Shown here piece by piece: positions 18,361-27,367 of a DNA stretch of 64,000 bases. Position 1 is the first letter of the stretch; each line of letters begins with the position of its first letter. Source of the DNA: Hyphomonas chukchiensis (GTDB lineage: Bacteria; Pseudomonadota; Alphaproteobacteria; Caulobacterales; Hyphomonadaceae); assembly GCF_000682695.1 (NCBI RefSeq), contig NZ_AWFG01000052.1, forward strand, positions 62,001 through 126,000. Reading direction: 5' to 3'. A program made the translations under genes and the position numbers. A model generated the notes under the pieces. That model did not search any database. It was not told where the DNA came from and saw only the letters and a program-made list of their open reading frames with translations.

Positions 18361-19424
18361 GACGCCAGCACGAAGGGTTCCAGGCCCGCAAGGCGCATGT
18401 CGTGCGAGGTCGGCGCAGGGTCACGCGGCTTCAGGCCAGCCGTCGCCTTGGCAATCGCCGCGATATGCTCCGGTGTCGTGCCACAGCAGCCACCGAGGAT
18501 GTTGACGATCCCGTCCTTCGCCCAGCCGCCCACAGAGCCCGATGTCTGGCCCGGCGTCTCGTCATACTGGCCCATCTCGTTCGGCAGGCCGGCATTCGGA
18601 TAGGCCGCCACCAGCGTATCGGCAATCCGCGACAGCGACGCGATGTGCGGCCGCATCAGGTCCGCCCCGAGCGCGCAATTGAACCCGATGGCAAACGGCT
18701 TGGCATGCCGCACCGAATTCCAGAACGCCTCGACCGTCTGGCCAGACAGCGTACGCCCCGACCGGTCAGTAATTGTTCCCGAAATCCAGATCGGCAGTTT
18801 CTCCATGCCCTCTTCTTCAAGGTCCATGATCGCCTTGATCGCGGCCTTGCAGTTCAGCGTGTCGGTAATCGTCTCGATCAGGTAGAGGTCCACCCCGCCT
18901 TCGTTCAGCGCCTGAACCTGCATCCGGTAGGCCTCATAGACCTCATCGAACGTCACCGAGCGATGGCCCGGGTCGTTCACGTCCGACGACATGGACAGCA
19001 TCTTGTTCAACGGTCCGATCGAGCCGGCAGCAAAGCGTGGCTTGTCCGGCGTCTTCGCCGTCCATTCATCGGCTGCCGCCCGTGCCAGTTTCGCACCTTC
19101 CAGATTGATGTCGCGCACGGCCTCCGCATCGAGCTTGTAATCGTCCTGCGCAATCGTCGTCGCCGAGAACGTGTTCGTCTCGGAAATATCGGCGCCGGCC
19201 GCATAATAGGCGTTGTGCAGGTCAGTCACGATATCCGGCCGGGTGAGGCACAGGATGTCATTATTGCCCTTCATCTGCCCCTCATGGCCAATGAAGCGCT
19301 CACCGAGGAAATCGGCCTCGTCGAGCCCCCGCCGCTGGATCATCACACCCCACGACCCATCGAGGATCAGGATGCGCTCCTTGGCGGCGGCTTTCAGTGC
19401 GGCGATGCGGTCTTTGCGTGTCAT
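18357..19424 (-). CDS. metH: Methionine synthase, N-terminal homocysteine methyltransferase part
   Basis: The protein (355 residues) is a homocysteine S-methyltransferase domain: ILDGSWGVMIQ at the start, TNTFSATTIAQ, and the zinc-binding cysteines in GFNCALG (about 250) and GGCCGTTPEHI (about 311-312). It corresponds to residues 1-350 of E. coli MetH and must work with the separate cobalamin-binding polypeptide at 15287-17935. A split MetH is common in alphaproteobacteria. metF ends nine bases upstream of its start, and its stop overlaps the cyclotransferase-like gene. Confidence 0.93.
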   Translation of the reverse strand: MTRKDRIAALKAAAKERILILDGSWGVMIQRRGLDEADFLGERFIGHEGQMKGNNDILCLTRPDIVTDLHNAYYAAGADISETNTFSATTIAQDDYKLDAEAVRDINLEGAKLARAAADEWTAKTPDKPRFAAGSIGPLNKMLSMSSDVNDPGHRSVTFDEVYEAYRMQVQALNEGGVDLYLIETITDTLNCKAAIKAIMDLEEEGMEKLPIWISGTITDRSGRTLSGQTVEAFWNSVRHAKPFAIGFNCALGADLMRPHIASLSRIADTLVAAYPNAGLPNEMGQYDETPGQTSGSVGGWAKDGIVNILGGCCGTTPEHIAAIAKATAGLKPRDPAPTSHDMRLAGLEPFVLAS

Positions 19425-19433
19425 GTCAGGGCC

Positions 19434-20333
19434 TCATGCAGCCTGTGCAGGCTTGGGTTTCATGCCGAGCAGGCGGCAGGTCGACAGCGCCAGTCCCGCC
19501 CGGTTCAGCGTGTAGAAGTGAAAGTCGCTGACGCCTTCATCGGCCAGCTTGTGGCACAGTTCGGCGGCCACAGTCGCCGTTACAAGGTCTCGTGTCTCAT
19601 CATCGCTGTCGAGCCCGTCATACAGCCGGTCGAGCCAGGCAGGAATTGTCGCCTGCACCATGCCAGCCATGCGCTTGAGGCCGGCAAAGTTCGGCTGCAG
19701 CATGATCCCTGGCACGAGCGGCATGGTGATGCCCTTCGCGCGCGCTTTTTCGACAAAGCGCAGGTAAGTGTCCGGTTCGAAGAAGAATTGCGTGATCGCC
19801 CGCTTGGCGCCTGCATCCTGCTTCGCCTTCAGGAAGGCGAGGTCTTCGTCCCAGCCCCGGCTGTTCGGGTGGGGCTCCGGGTAGCACGACACCGATATCT
19901 CGAACTTGCCAGCCTCGGAGAGCGCTTCGATCAGCTCCACCGAATTGGCAAAGCCATCGGGATGAGGCGCAAAAGCGGCGCCCATGCCTTCGGGCGGATC
20001 GCCGCGCAGGGCCACGATATGGTGCACGCCCGCCGCTGCATAGGAATCGGCTACGTCCAGCACTTCCGCCTTCGTCGCCGACACGCAGGTCAGGTGCGCC
20101 GCCGGGCGCAGCGCCGTGTCACTGGCAATTCGTTTCACCGTGTCATGCGTGCGCTCACGCGTGGACCCGCCGGCGCCATAGGTCACAGACACAAATTCCG
20201 GCGCCATAGGCTCCAGCCGCTGCACGGTCTCCCACAGGCGCGCCGCCATGGCTTCGCTCTTGGGCGGGAAGAACTCGAACGATACGGACGGCGCCGCATG
20301 CTTCTGACGGTTGGCAATCGAAAGACTGCTCAT
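19434..20333 (-). CDS. metF: 5,10-methylenetetrahydrofolate reductase
   Basis: The protein (299 residues) has the MetF pattern: SFEFFPPKSEAM at the N-terminus, EFVSVTYGAGGSTRERT, HLTCVSATKAEV, HIVALRGDPPEG and QFFFEPDTYLRF. It reduces methylenetetrahydrofolate to methyltetrahydrofolate, using FAD and NAD(P)H, and so supplies the methyl donor to the split MetH encoded directly downstream. Its ATG overlaps the stop of the SahR-like regulator gene by four bases. Length matches E. coli MetF (296). Confidence 0.95.
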   Translation of the reverse strand: MSSLSIANRQKHAAPSVSFEFFPPKSEAMAARLWETVQRLEPMAPEFVSVTYGAGGSTRERTHDTVKRIASDTALRPAAHLTCVSATKAEVLDVADSYAAAGVHHIVALRGDPPEGMGAAFAPHPDGFANSVELIEALSEAGKFEISVSCYPEPHPNSRGWDEDLAFLKAKQDAGAKRAITQFFFEPDTYLRFVEKARAKGITMPLVPGIMLQPNFAGLKRMAGMVQATIPAWLDRLYDGLDSDDETRDLVTATVAAELCHKLADEGVSDFHFYTLNRAGLALSTCRLLGMKPKPAQAA

Positions 20334-21307
20334 GCTTTGGCCTCCTCGGGCAGGGCCGCCTTTTCGGCGACCCAGATATTGACCACCAGTCCCGGGCCAG
20401 TGGCCTCGGGCGGCGCGAAGGAAGCGGGCGCGGACAGCTTCAGCTGCGCATCCTGGGCCCAGGCTTCCATATTGTCGTTCCGCATGCCCAACCGGTGGTG
20501 ACCATGCTCGGACCGCAGGAACTCCAGATCATGGGCGGCAAAATCGACCACCAGCAGGCGCCCGCCGGGTTTCAGCACGCGGCTCGCCTCGGCAATCACC
20601 CTCCCCGGCGCATCCATGAAGTGCAGCACCTGGTGAATGATGACGAGATCGGCTGAGGCATCCTCAAACGGCGCGGATGTAACATCGCCCTGGCGCACAC
20701 GGGCGCCCGTGATGCCCGCCCGCTCAAGATTTGCCCGGGCCACGGTCAGCATCTGGTGGCTGAGGTCGATACCTTCGGCCTCGCGCGCCAGCGGCGCAAA
20801 AAGCGCCAGCATCCGGCCTGTCCCCGTACCGAAGTCCACGACCCGCTCGAACGGGCCGGGTCCGGCAAGCTCCAGCAGCGCCGCTTCAATGGCCTCATTC
20901 GGATAGTGAAGCGACCGGATCGTGTCCCATGTACCGGCCAATTCGGAAAAGTAAGACTCCGCCGAGGCCGCGCGCAGGGCCGTCACTTCCTCAAGCTGCT
21001 GCGAATCGCGCTGCAATGTCGGCGAATCGACCGCAATCTGCTCGAATAGGGAATCGAGAAAGGCGCGCCCCTCCCCTCGACTGGCCGCGCGATAGAAAAC
21101 AAACGAGCCCTCTGGCATACGTTCAACCAGTCCCGCACTCGTCAGGGCCTTCAGATGATGAGACAATCGGGGCTGGGACTGCGCCAGGACCTGCACAAGC
21201 TCGCCGACTGACAAATCCCTGCCGCGCAGAAGCGCAAGTATCCGCAAGCGCGTCGGTTCGCCCGCCGCGCGCAGCCGGTCCAGAGTGGGAACGAGATCAG
21301 ACTTCAT
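20330..21307 (-). CDS. ArsR-family regulator fused to a SAM-dependent methyltransferase domain (SahR-like)
   Basis: The N-terminal 85 residues form an ArsR winged helix (LRAAGEPTRLRILALLRG, QSQPRLSHHLKALTSAGLVE). Residues about 135-300 form a class I methyltransferase domain with motif I VVDFGTGTGRML and VLKPGGRLLVVDF. This architecture, beside metF and metH, matches SahR, described as an S-adenosylhomocysteine-sensing repressor of the methionine cycle in proteobacteria. The methyltransferase fold probably binds SAH as effector rather than acting as an enzyme. I choose ATG 21307 over 21349, because a promoter and palindrome end just before it. It is the first gene of the operon and probably autoregulated. 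Confidence 0.82.
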   Translation of the reverse strand: MKSDLVPTLDRLRAAGEPTRLRILALLRGRDLSVGELVQVLAQSQPRLSHHLKALTSAGLVERMPEGSFVFYRAASRGEGRAFLDSLFEQIAVDSPTLQRDSQQLEEVTALRAASAESYFSELAGTWDTIRSLHYPNEAIEAALLELAGPGPFERVVDFGTGTGRMLALFAPLAREAEGIDLSHQMLTVARANLERAGITGARVRQGDVTSAPFEDASADLVIIHQVLHFMDAPGRVIAEASRVLKPGGRLLVVDFAAHDLEFLRSEHGHHRLGMRNDNMEAWAQDAQLKLSAPASFAPPEATGPGLVVNIWVAEKAALPEEAKA

Positions 21308-21313
21308 ATCAGT

Positions 21314-21342
21314 ATATAAACATGGGTTTATATGTTCTGCAA
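21314..21342 (-). promoter_or_regulatory. Promoter and palindromic operator of the sahR-metF-metH operon
   Basis: On the minus strand TTGCAG (21337-21342) and TTATAT (21314-21319) are separated by exactly 17 bases. A perfect 8-bp inverted repeat, ATATAAAC-ATGG-GTTTATAT on the plus strand (21314-21333), covers the -10 hexamer and most of the spacer. A bound ArsR dimer would block RNA polymerase. The expected transcription start falls at or next to the ATG (21305-21307), and no ribosome site is present, so the message may be leaderless. Confidence 0.65.
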
Positions 21343-21452
21343 TAAACATTTCATGTGTTCATGCAGAATGAATTTACCAAACTGTGTGTTGATGGAGCGG
21401 TTTCGAATTACCATTCTAATAATCCAACCTAACCTCCCAGAGGGCTTTCCTC

Positions 21453-22199
21453 ATGCAAATACGTTTCCTTGGCGCCGCCCTGACACTGGGTTTGGGCGCC
21501 TGCGCTTCGACACCACCGCCAGAGCCAGGCATGATTGCCGACCCGTATGAGGGGTTCAACCGGCAGATGTTCGCCTTCAATAATGGCGTCGATCGCTACG
21601 CCCTCGCCCCTGCTGCCAACGTATACGAGACGGTCACGCCCTCGTTCGCACGCGATCGCGTCGGGGATTTCCTTGCCAACCTGAAATCGCCCGTCATCTT
21701 CGTGAATGACGTGCTGCAAGCTCAGCCTGGACGCGCAAGCGACACGTTCTTCCGCTTCACCCTCAACACCACGATCGGGCTCGTCGGCCTCTGGGACGCG
21801 GCGCACTATTTCGGTCTTGAGGGCCACACGGAAGACTTTGGCCAGACGCTCGCTGTTTGGGGCGTCGACAGCGGCCCTTACCTGGTGATGCCCATCCTTG
21901 GCCCGACAAATCCCCGCGATCTTCTCGGAAGCGGCGTCGATGTGGCGTTCGATCCGCTGAACTGGACCGAATTCGAAGGCCAACCCGATCTCGACGACCA
22001 GATCGCCATGGGCCGCCGCGTCCTGGGCGCCCTCAATGCACGCGTTGAGTTCGACGATCAGATCAAGACCCTGAACGAGCAGCCCGAGCCCTACATTGCC
22101 CTTCGTCGGATCTATTCATCTCAGCGTCAGGCAGACATCCGTAATGGTAAGCCGGTCGATGACGCAGATGCGTACGAAGATCTCCCTGATTTTGACTAA
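21453..22199 (+). CDS. mlaA: MlaA family outer-membrane lipoprotein
   Basis: The protein (248 residues) has a lipoprotein signal peptide with lipobox LGAC at about residues 14-17. The MlaA/VacJ core follows: DPYEGFNRQMFAFNNGVDRY, INLKSP-type loop NLKSPVIFVNDVLQ, and RFTLNTTIGLVGLWDAA. MlaA extracts misplaced phospholipids from the outer leaflet of the outer membrane and passes them to the periplasmic carrier MlaC, encoded next. GAGGG lies about ten bases before the ATG. The MlaDEF transporter genes are not in this window. Confidence 0.9.
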   Translation: MQIRFLGAALTLGLGACASTPPPEPGMIADPYEGFNRQMFAFNNGVDRYALAPAANVYETVTPSFARDRVGDFLANLKSPVIFVNDVLQAQPGRASDTFFRFTLNTTIGLVGLWDAAHYFGLEGHTEDFGQTLAVWGVDSGPYLVMPILGPTNPRDLLGSGVDVAFDPLNWTEFEGQPDLDDQIAMGRRVLGALNARVEFDDQIKTLNEQPEPYIALRRIYSSQRQADIRNGKPVDDADAYEDLPDFD

Positions 22200-22242
22200 T
22201 TTGGGACCTAACAGGACGCTTACGAAAAGCAGGAGCAGCCGC

Positions 22243-22869
22243 TTGAAACGCATGACAACAATAGGTCTGGCCCTGGTCGGATTGACCCTGAGCGCATTGC
22301 CTGCAGCAGCAGACGCAAAAACCGAAGCCTATGTCCAGACCAATGCAAGCGAAGTCCTGGCAACGCTGAACGACCCTGCGCTGACCGCTGACCAGCGGAC
22401 CAAGGCCTTCAGCGTGTATATGGACAAGTTCACCGACCTCGACGCGGTGTCCAATTTCGTGATCGGCAAGTATAGCCGCCGCTTCACGGATGCAGAGCTT
22501 GCCGCCTATCGCAAGGCGTTCCGCGACTACGCGCTCGCCGTTTACGAGAACCAGCTCGATGACTATCGCGGCAAGGAAGTCATCGTGAAGGATTCCGTTG
22601 ACCGTTCAGCCACCGATTCCATCGTGAATACGGTCATCAAGCGCCAGGACGGCAAGGATATGGATGTTCGCTGGCGCGTTCTTTATCGCGACGGCAAGTA
22701 TCAGGTCGTCGACGTTGCCCTCAATCTCGACGGAAATCTGATCTGGCTTGGTATAGAACAGCGGGCACAATTTATTGCCTTGCTGGACCGTTCGAATGGA
22801 TCGGCTGAAGTATTAATCAAAAAGATTGAAAGCATGACAGCTGACCTGAAAGCGTCAAAACGCACCTAA
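22243..22869 (+). CDS. mlaC: MlaC/Ttg2D family periplasmic phospholipid-binding protein
   Basis: The protein (208 residues) has a signal peptide (GLALVGLTLSALPAAADA), then the MlaC domain with FVIGKYSRRFTDAELAAYRKAF, YENQLDDYRG and VRWRVLYRDGKYQVVDVALN. It carries phospholipid across the periplasm between MlaA and the inner-membrane MlaFEDB complex. I choose TTG 22243, because AGGAG lies seven bases upstream; ATG 22252 is the alternative. The gap to mlaA is 43 bp, so the two are co-transcribed. Confidence 0.88.
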   Translation: MKRMTTIGLALVGLTLSALPAAADAKTEAYVQTNASEVLATLNDPALTADQRTKAFSVYMDKFTDLDAVSNFVIGKYSRRFTDAELAAYRKAFRDYALAVYENQLDDYRGKEVIVKDSVDRSATDSIVNTVIKRQDGKDMDVRWRVLYRDGKYQVVDVALNLDGNLIWLGIEQRAQFIALLDRSNGSAEVLIKKIESMTADLKASKRT

Positions 22870-23056
22870 AATCTGTTAAACTTTATACGTTTCAGTGCAT
22901 TAAGTGGCATTTCCGGCAAAAATTCGCGATTTGGTCATATACTTGGGCTATCATTCGGGCATTGAATGGTCAGGGTGGCGTTTACTTTGATATAGCCAGC
23001 TTGGCCCGTTTCCTGCACACCCCGGGGGTGAATTTCCGGATGGGTACAACGCCGCG

Positions 23057-24268
23057 ATGAGAGTTTCAGTTTACAGGGACAGATACCCCACGTCGTTCGT
23101 GGTGCCCCGTCGCAGCGGGCACCAGATCGATAGCCGTCTGTTCCTGCCGTTCGATAAACTGCTGAACAAGCTCGACGGCATCGCCTGGATGGCCCCGTTC
23201 CACAATGCCGACCTGGTTCACGCTTTCAACCGCGTGCCCATTGGCGAGCGTAAATATGTCATCTCGTTTGAGAGCCACCTGCCCCGTCGTTTCGGAATTG
23301 CGCGGGACAATAGTTATACCGACTGGCTGACACGCGAGATATCCAGCCGCCATTGCCGCCGCATAATCGCCCTCTCGCATTATGCACGCAACCAGTTCAT
23401 CGACCAGACGAAAGACGCGTGCACTGCGGAAGCGCTGAAGGCCAAGCTGCTGGTGCGCCACCCGAACGTCCTCATGGGACCGGATGTCGACCCGCTCGCC
23501 GCAGAGCTGGCCGAGGGCCGTATGGACGAACTCGTCATCACCTTCGTCGGCTCACACTTTGCGCGCAAAGGCGGCTGCGTGGCTGTTCGCCTTGCGCAGA
23601 AGGCGCTTGAAGAGAACCTGCCCGTACGCATCCAGATCGTGTCATCCCTCACGGTTGGCGCCTCGGTATGGACAGACCCGACGTCCGAAGCCTTCTTCAA
23701 GCCCTACCTGGACCTGCTCGACCTGCCCAATGTCACGCGATTTGACGGCCTGCCGAATAGCGCCGTCAGGCAGTTGCTCGGCCGCTCTCACTTCAGCTTC
23801 CTGCCCACCTTCTCGGATACATTCGGGTACTCGATCATCGAAGCCATGGCGGAACACACCCCCTCCATTGCCACGCCCGTGCAGGCGATCCCGGAATTCG
23901 TGATGGACGGCCTGAATGGCCTGATGCTGCCCCTTGATGTCGATGAACTCGGCCACTGGGTACAGCCAGAGGGCGTCAAACACGGTGACGCAGCCTACGA
24001 GGCTTTCTTTGCCGAAGAGATCGAAAGGCTGGCCGATCACGCGCTGGCTGCCATCCGGCCCTATATCGGTGCCCCTGAAAAGCTGCTGCCCATGCGCCGG
24101 GCAGCCCGCCTGACGGCCGAGAAGATGTTCTCCCCCGCCGTTTCCGGGGCCTTTTACGACCCGTTCTACGAGCGCGTTGCGGCCGAAAAACCGTCCAGCG
24201 ATCCGCAAAACACCCCGCTGGATGTGTCATCGCCGACGATTTCGGATATCGAAGACCAACTGGCCTGA
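23057..24268 (+). CDS. GT4 family glycosyltransferase
   Basis: The protein (403 residues) has the GT-B plan. The N-terminal half contains IALSHYARNQFIDQT, a typical acceptor-side segment. The C-terminal half has ITFVGSHFARKGG (strand and phosphate loop), VTRFDGLPNSAVRQLLGRSHF, and FSDTFGYSIIEAMAEHTPSIAT with the EX7E-type acidic motif of family 4. It is likely a cytoplasmic sugar transferase for a surface glycan or glycolipid. It is preceded by a 187-bp gap after mlaC and followed by the channel gene. No pathway partners are adjacent. Confidence 0.82.
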   Translation: MRVSVYRDRYPTSFVVPRRSGHQIDSRLFLPFDKLLNKLDGIAWMAPFHNADLVHAFNRVPIGERKYVISFESHLPRRFGIARDNSYTDWLTREISSRHCRRIIALSHYARNQFIDQTKDACTAEALKAKLLVRHPNVLMGPDVDPLAAELAEGRMDELVITFVGSHFARKGGCVAVRLAQKALEENLPVRIQIVSSLTVGASVWTDPTSEAFFKPYLDLLDLPNVTRFDGLPNSAVRQLLGRSHFSFLPTFSDTFGYSIIEAMAEHTPSIATPVQAIPEFVMDGLNGLMLPLDVDELGHWVQPEGVKHGDAAYEAFFAEEIERLADHALAAIRPYIGAPEKLLPMRRAARLTAEKMFSPAVSGAFYDPFYERVAAEKPSSDPQNTPLDVSSPTISDIEDQLA

Positions 24269-24343
24269 CGCCGACGCGGGCAAACCTGCGGAACACCTGC
24301 GTCGCTCATGCCTTTGTAGATCAAGGCTGAGGGAACCGGCGCA

Positions 24344-25717
24344 ATGCCCATGATGACAAGACGACTGATCCACTTGCTGGCCGGCCTGTGCCTTCTGGCC
24401 ATTGTTCCTGTACTGCCAACCCACGCGCAGGCACCCACCGAGCAGCCCCCGGCGCAAGTCGTTCAGACGGCCAGTGATGCCCCGGACGACAAGGCCATCG
24501 AGAGCCGAATCATTGCCATCTTCTCGGAGATCGACTCGCTCAAACGGGTGGAGGTCGATGTCAGCGAAGGCGTCGTCACGCTCTCAGGCGGGGTCTCCAA
24601 TTCAGCGGCCGCCACGCGCGCCATCGACATTGCCGGGCGCCTCGTGGGCGTTGTCACGGTCGAGGACAAGATGGACCGCACGCTGGACATTGAAGGGAAC
24701 GTCTCGCCCCTCGTTGATACGTTCCATGCCCGTCTCAAGAGCTATTACCGCGCCCTCCCGCTCCTCGGCCTCGGCCTCGCGCTCTTCCTCATCGTCAGCC
24801 TGCTGGGCCACCTGCTCGCCAGCTGGATGTGGCTGTGGCGCCGGCTCCTGCGCAACGTCTTCCTGGCCGAACTCGTGTCACAGGCCGTGCGCGTCATCGC
24901 CATCGGTATCGCGCTGGTACTGGCGCTCAGCCTTGTCGGCGCCACCGCGCTGATGGGTACGCTGCTCGGCGGCATAGGTGTGCTCGGTATCGCTGTGGGC
25001 TTTGCGGTGCGCGACAGCCTCGAGAACTATATCTCGTCCATCATGCTCAGCCTGCGCCAGCCTTTCCGCGCCAATGAGCACGTCGTGATCGGCGATCAGG
25101 AGGGCAAGGTGGTCCGCCTCACATCCCGCGCTACGGTGCTGATGACGCTCGACGGCAACCATTTGCGCATTCCGAACGCCGTGGTCTTCAAGGCCGTCAT
25201 CCTGAACTATAGCCGCAACCCGGAACGGCGCTTCGAGTTCGATCTCGGCGTCGATGCCGAAGACGATCCGGTCGCCGCCATGAACCTTGGCCTCGGCACG
25301 CTGGACACGCTGCCCTTCGTGCTGAAACAGCCGGACGCGAGCGCCTTCATTCAGACGGTTGGCGATTCCAATATCGTGCTGCGCTTCCAGGGCTGGGTGA
25401 ATCAGAACGAGACCGATTTCAACAAGGCCCGCGGCCTTGCCATCAGCGCCACAAAGGATGCCCTCGAAACCGGCGGCTTCACCCTGCCCGAACCCATCTA
25501 TCGTCTCCGCTTCGACGGCCCGGTCGATGCCGGCAAGATCGTGCAGGACATGGGCGGCACGCCGACCGAGCGCCGCAAGCCGGAACGCCCCGCCGTGCCC
25601 GCCGGCTCGGAAGCCCTCAGCGTCACGCCCGACGATCACATCGAGAAAAAGGTCGACGAAGAACGCGCCGAAACCAAGGAGACAGACCTCCTCGATTCCG
25701 ACCGTCCTGTCGAATAG
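24344..25717 (+). CDS. Mechanosensitive channel (MscS family) with periplasmic BON domain
   Basis: The protein (457 residues) has a signal peptide to about residue 29 (LPTHAQA), then a BON domain at about 50-115 (IESRIIAIFSEI..VEVDVSEGVVTLSGGV). Membrane helices follow at about 140-210. The MscS pore helix and beta domain include GVLGIAVGFAVRDSLENYISS and RIPNAVVFKAVILNYSRNP. The C-terminal 55 residues are charged and low in complexity. MscS channels open under membrane tension to release solutes. The BON domain, known for envelope or lipid contact, is an addition to the MscS core. GAGGGA lies eight bases before the ATG. Confidence 0.87.
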   Translation: MPMMTRRLIHLLAGLCLLAIVPVLPTHAQAPTEQPPAQVVQTASDAPDDKAIESRIIAIFSEIDSLKRVEVDVSEGVVTLSGGVSNSAAATRAIDIAGRLVGVVTVEDKMDRTLDIEGNVSPLVDTFHARLKSYYRALPLLGLGLALFLIVSLLGHLLASWMWLWRRLLRNVFLAELVSQAVRVIAIGIALVLALSLVGATALMGTLLGGIGVLGIAVGFAVRDSLENYISSIMLSLRQPFRANEHVVIGDQEGKVVRLTSRATVLMTLDGNHLRIPNAVVFKAVILNYSRNPERRFEFDLGVDAEDDPVAAMNLGLGTLDTLPFVLKQPDASAFIQTVGDSNIVLRFQGWVNQNETDFNKARGLAISATKDALETGGFTLPEPIYRLRFDGPVDAGKIVQDMGGTPTERRKPERPAVPAGSEALSVTPDDHIEKKVDEERAETKETDLLDSDRPVE

Positions 25718-25841
25718 GCGTTATGTTCTCATCTTCGCTGAGCAGCCCTTGTATAAAACCCGAATGCGCTCGCTAAATCGCAAGCAATAATTATTTCCTT
25801 GCACAAACATAATTCGAGAAATCGCTTTTATTTAGATATAA

Positions 25842-25869
25842 TTGACTTTTTCTACCTTTTGGGTATTTT
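25842..25869 (+). promoter_or_regulatory. Candidate promoter of the DyP peroxidase gene
   Basis: TTGACT (25842-25847) is followed after 16 bases by TATTTT (25864-25869), in an AT-rich 190-bp upstream region. The start codon at 25907 lies about 30 bases beyond the expected transcription start, with GGAGGG in between. Confidence 0.45.
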
Positions 25870-25906
25870 TTTGCGACCCTAAGTGATCTGTGTGGAGGGA
25901 CAACAG

Positions 25907-27331
25907 ATGGCTATCGATTTAAATCGTTCGCTTGCATGGACGTCGGCCAATGCGGCAGAAAATGCCATGCTGGATGACCTTCAGGCAAATATATTAAAGG
26001 GTCACGGACGGCTTCACACTGCAAACGCATTCTTCAAATTTGATAATGCAGATGATGGTCGCGCTTTCCTCGGCGGTCTCGCGTCGTCAGTGACGAGCGC
26101 CTCCAAACAGCTGCAAGAGACCGTCGCATTCAGACAAAAGGGGACTCCCGGTGACCCCGTCTTGCTCGTATTTCTGACACATGCAGGATACAGCGCACTT
26201 GGCATTCCAACAAACCAGACGCCGACTGACGAAGCCTTTGTTGATGGCATGGCCGCCCGTCAAGAGGCGCTGAATGATCCAGACAAATCAAGCTGGGACA
26301 AGCACCTCAGCGCCAACATTCACGCTATGATACTTCTCGCCGATACGCATGGCGAGAATGTTCAGGCTGCACTTAAATTACTATTGAAAACTAAGTCCAA
26401 GGGGGTCGTTCATCTGGGCACCGACATCGGACTAGGCATGAAGTCTCTGCTAAGCGAGGGTGAAGGAATAGAGCATTTTGGCTATGTAGACGGACGTAGT
26501 CAGCCTCTTATCCTTCGCGAGGACGTCGAGCGGGAGCGGGACGCGCGAGATGGAATTTCTGTGTGGAATCCTGAGTTCCCTCTCAAGACCGCTCTTGTAA
26601 ACGATCCGGGAGGAAAATCCGAATTCAGCTTCGGCAGCTATTTCGTCTATCGCAAGCTGGAGCAAAATGTGCGAGCTTTTAAGAAAGCGGAGAAGAATCT
26701 CGCAAAGGCACTCAATCTTCGTCCCAAGCAGGCAGAACTGGCTGGGGCCATGATCGTCGGCAGGTTCGAGGACGGAACGCCGGTCGTTCTGCAGAAGGAA
26801 GACGGGATCAACGCCCCCGTGATGAATAATTTCGATTATAAGGATGACGAATTCGGTTCTAAATGTCCTTTCCATTCACACATCCGAAAAACCAACCCGC
26901 GGGGAGATTCTGGTATCCTCGGTGCGCCTCTGGAAGATGAACGAAGCCACATAATGGCACGTCGTGGGATAACTTACGGGAAGCGCCTAACACACCCGAA
27001 TTCGAAATCTCTCACCATCGACGAGATGCCAACAAAGGGCGTTGGCCTTCTCTTCATGGCGTATCAAAATAACATACAGAACCAATTCGAATTCACGCAG
27101 CGCTTTTGGGCCAACAATCAGAATTTCGTTCATGACGACACAGGCATTGATCCCGTGATAGGGCAAGGTCCATCAGGCGGGCAGGCTTGTCCCGTAGAAT
27201 GGGGCGGTGGGGAAAAAACCAAAAAAATGAAATTCGATTTCCGCAACTTTGTCAGCATGAAAGGCGGCGAGTATTTTTTTGCGCCATCCCTCTCCATGCT
27301 AAAATCCCTGAGTCCGAGGCCAATCGTCTAG
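25907..27331 (+). CDS. Dyp-type haem peroxidase
   Basis: The protein (474 residues) has the DyP signature GYVDGRSQP (the GxxDG motif with the catalytic aspartate) near residue 190. The haem region is CPFHSHIRKTNPRGD with the proximal histidine near 320, followed by RRGITYG and LLFMAYQNNIQNQFEFTQ with the distal arginine upstream. DyP enzymes use hydrogen peroxide to oxidise dyes, phenols or metals. GGAGGG lies seven bases before ATG 25907, which I prefer over GTG 25883. The coding sequence is clearly more AT-rich than its neighbours and uses rarer codons, suggesting horizontal transfer. No secretion signal is visible. Confidence 0.88.
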   Translation: MAIDLNRSLAWTSANAAENAMLDDLQANILKGHGRLHTANAFFKFDNADDGRAFLGGLASSVTSASKQLQETVAFRQKGTPGDPVLLVFLTHAGYSALGIPTNQTPTDEAFVDGMAARQEALNDPDKSSWDKHLSANIHAMILLADTHGENVQAALKLLLKTKSKGVVHLGTDIGLGMKSLLSEGEGIEHFGYVDGRSQPLILREDVERERDARDGISVWNPEFPLKTALVNDPGGKSEFSFGSYFVYRKLEQNVRAFKKAEKNLAKALNLRPKQAELAGAMIVGRFEDGTPVVLQKEDGINAPVMNNFDYKDDEFGSKCPFHSHIRKTNPRGDSGILGAPLEDERSHIMARRGITYGKRLTHPNSKSLTIDEMPTKGVGLLFMAYQNNIQNQFEFTQRFWANNQNFVHDDTGIDPVIGQGPSGGQACPVEWGGGEKTKKMKFDFRNFVSMKGGEYFFAPSLSMLKSLSPRPIV

Positions 27332-27367
27332 ACCCTTCTCAAGAAACGATCCCTATTTTTGCGGCCC

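Noticed and set aside
18402-20501. A 699-codon plus-strand frame opposite metH N-terminal part and metF
   Set aside because: Arg-rich antisense shadow of well-supported genes.
27270-27331. Encapsulin cargo-loading tail on the DyP peroxidase
   Set aside because: The C-terminus (SMLKSLSPRPIV) does not convincingly match known loading peptides, and no encapsulin gene is nearby.
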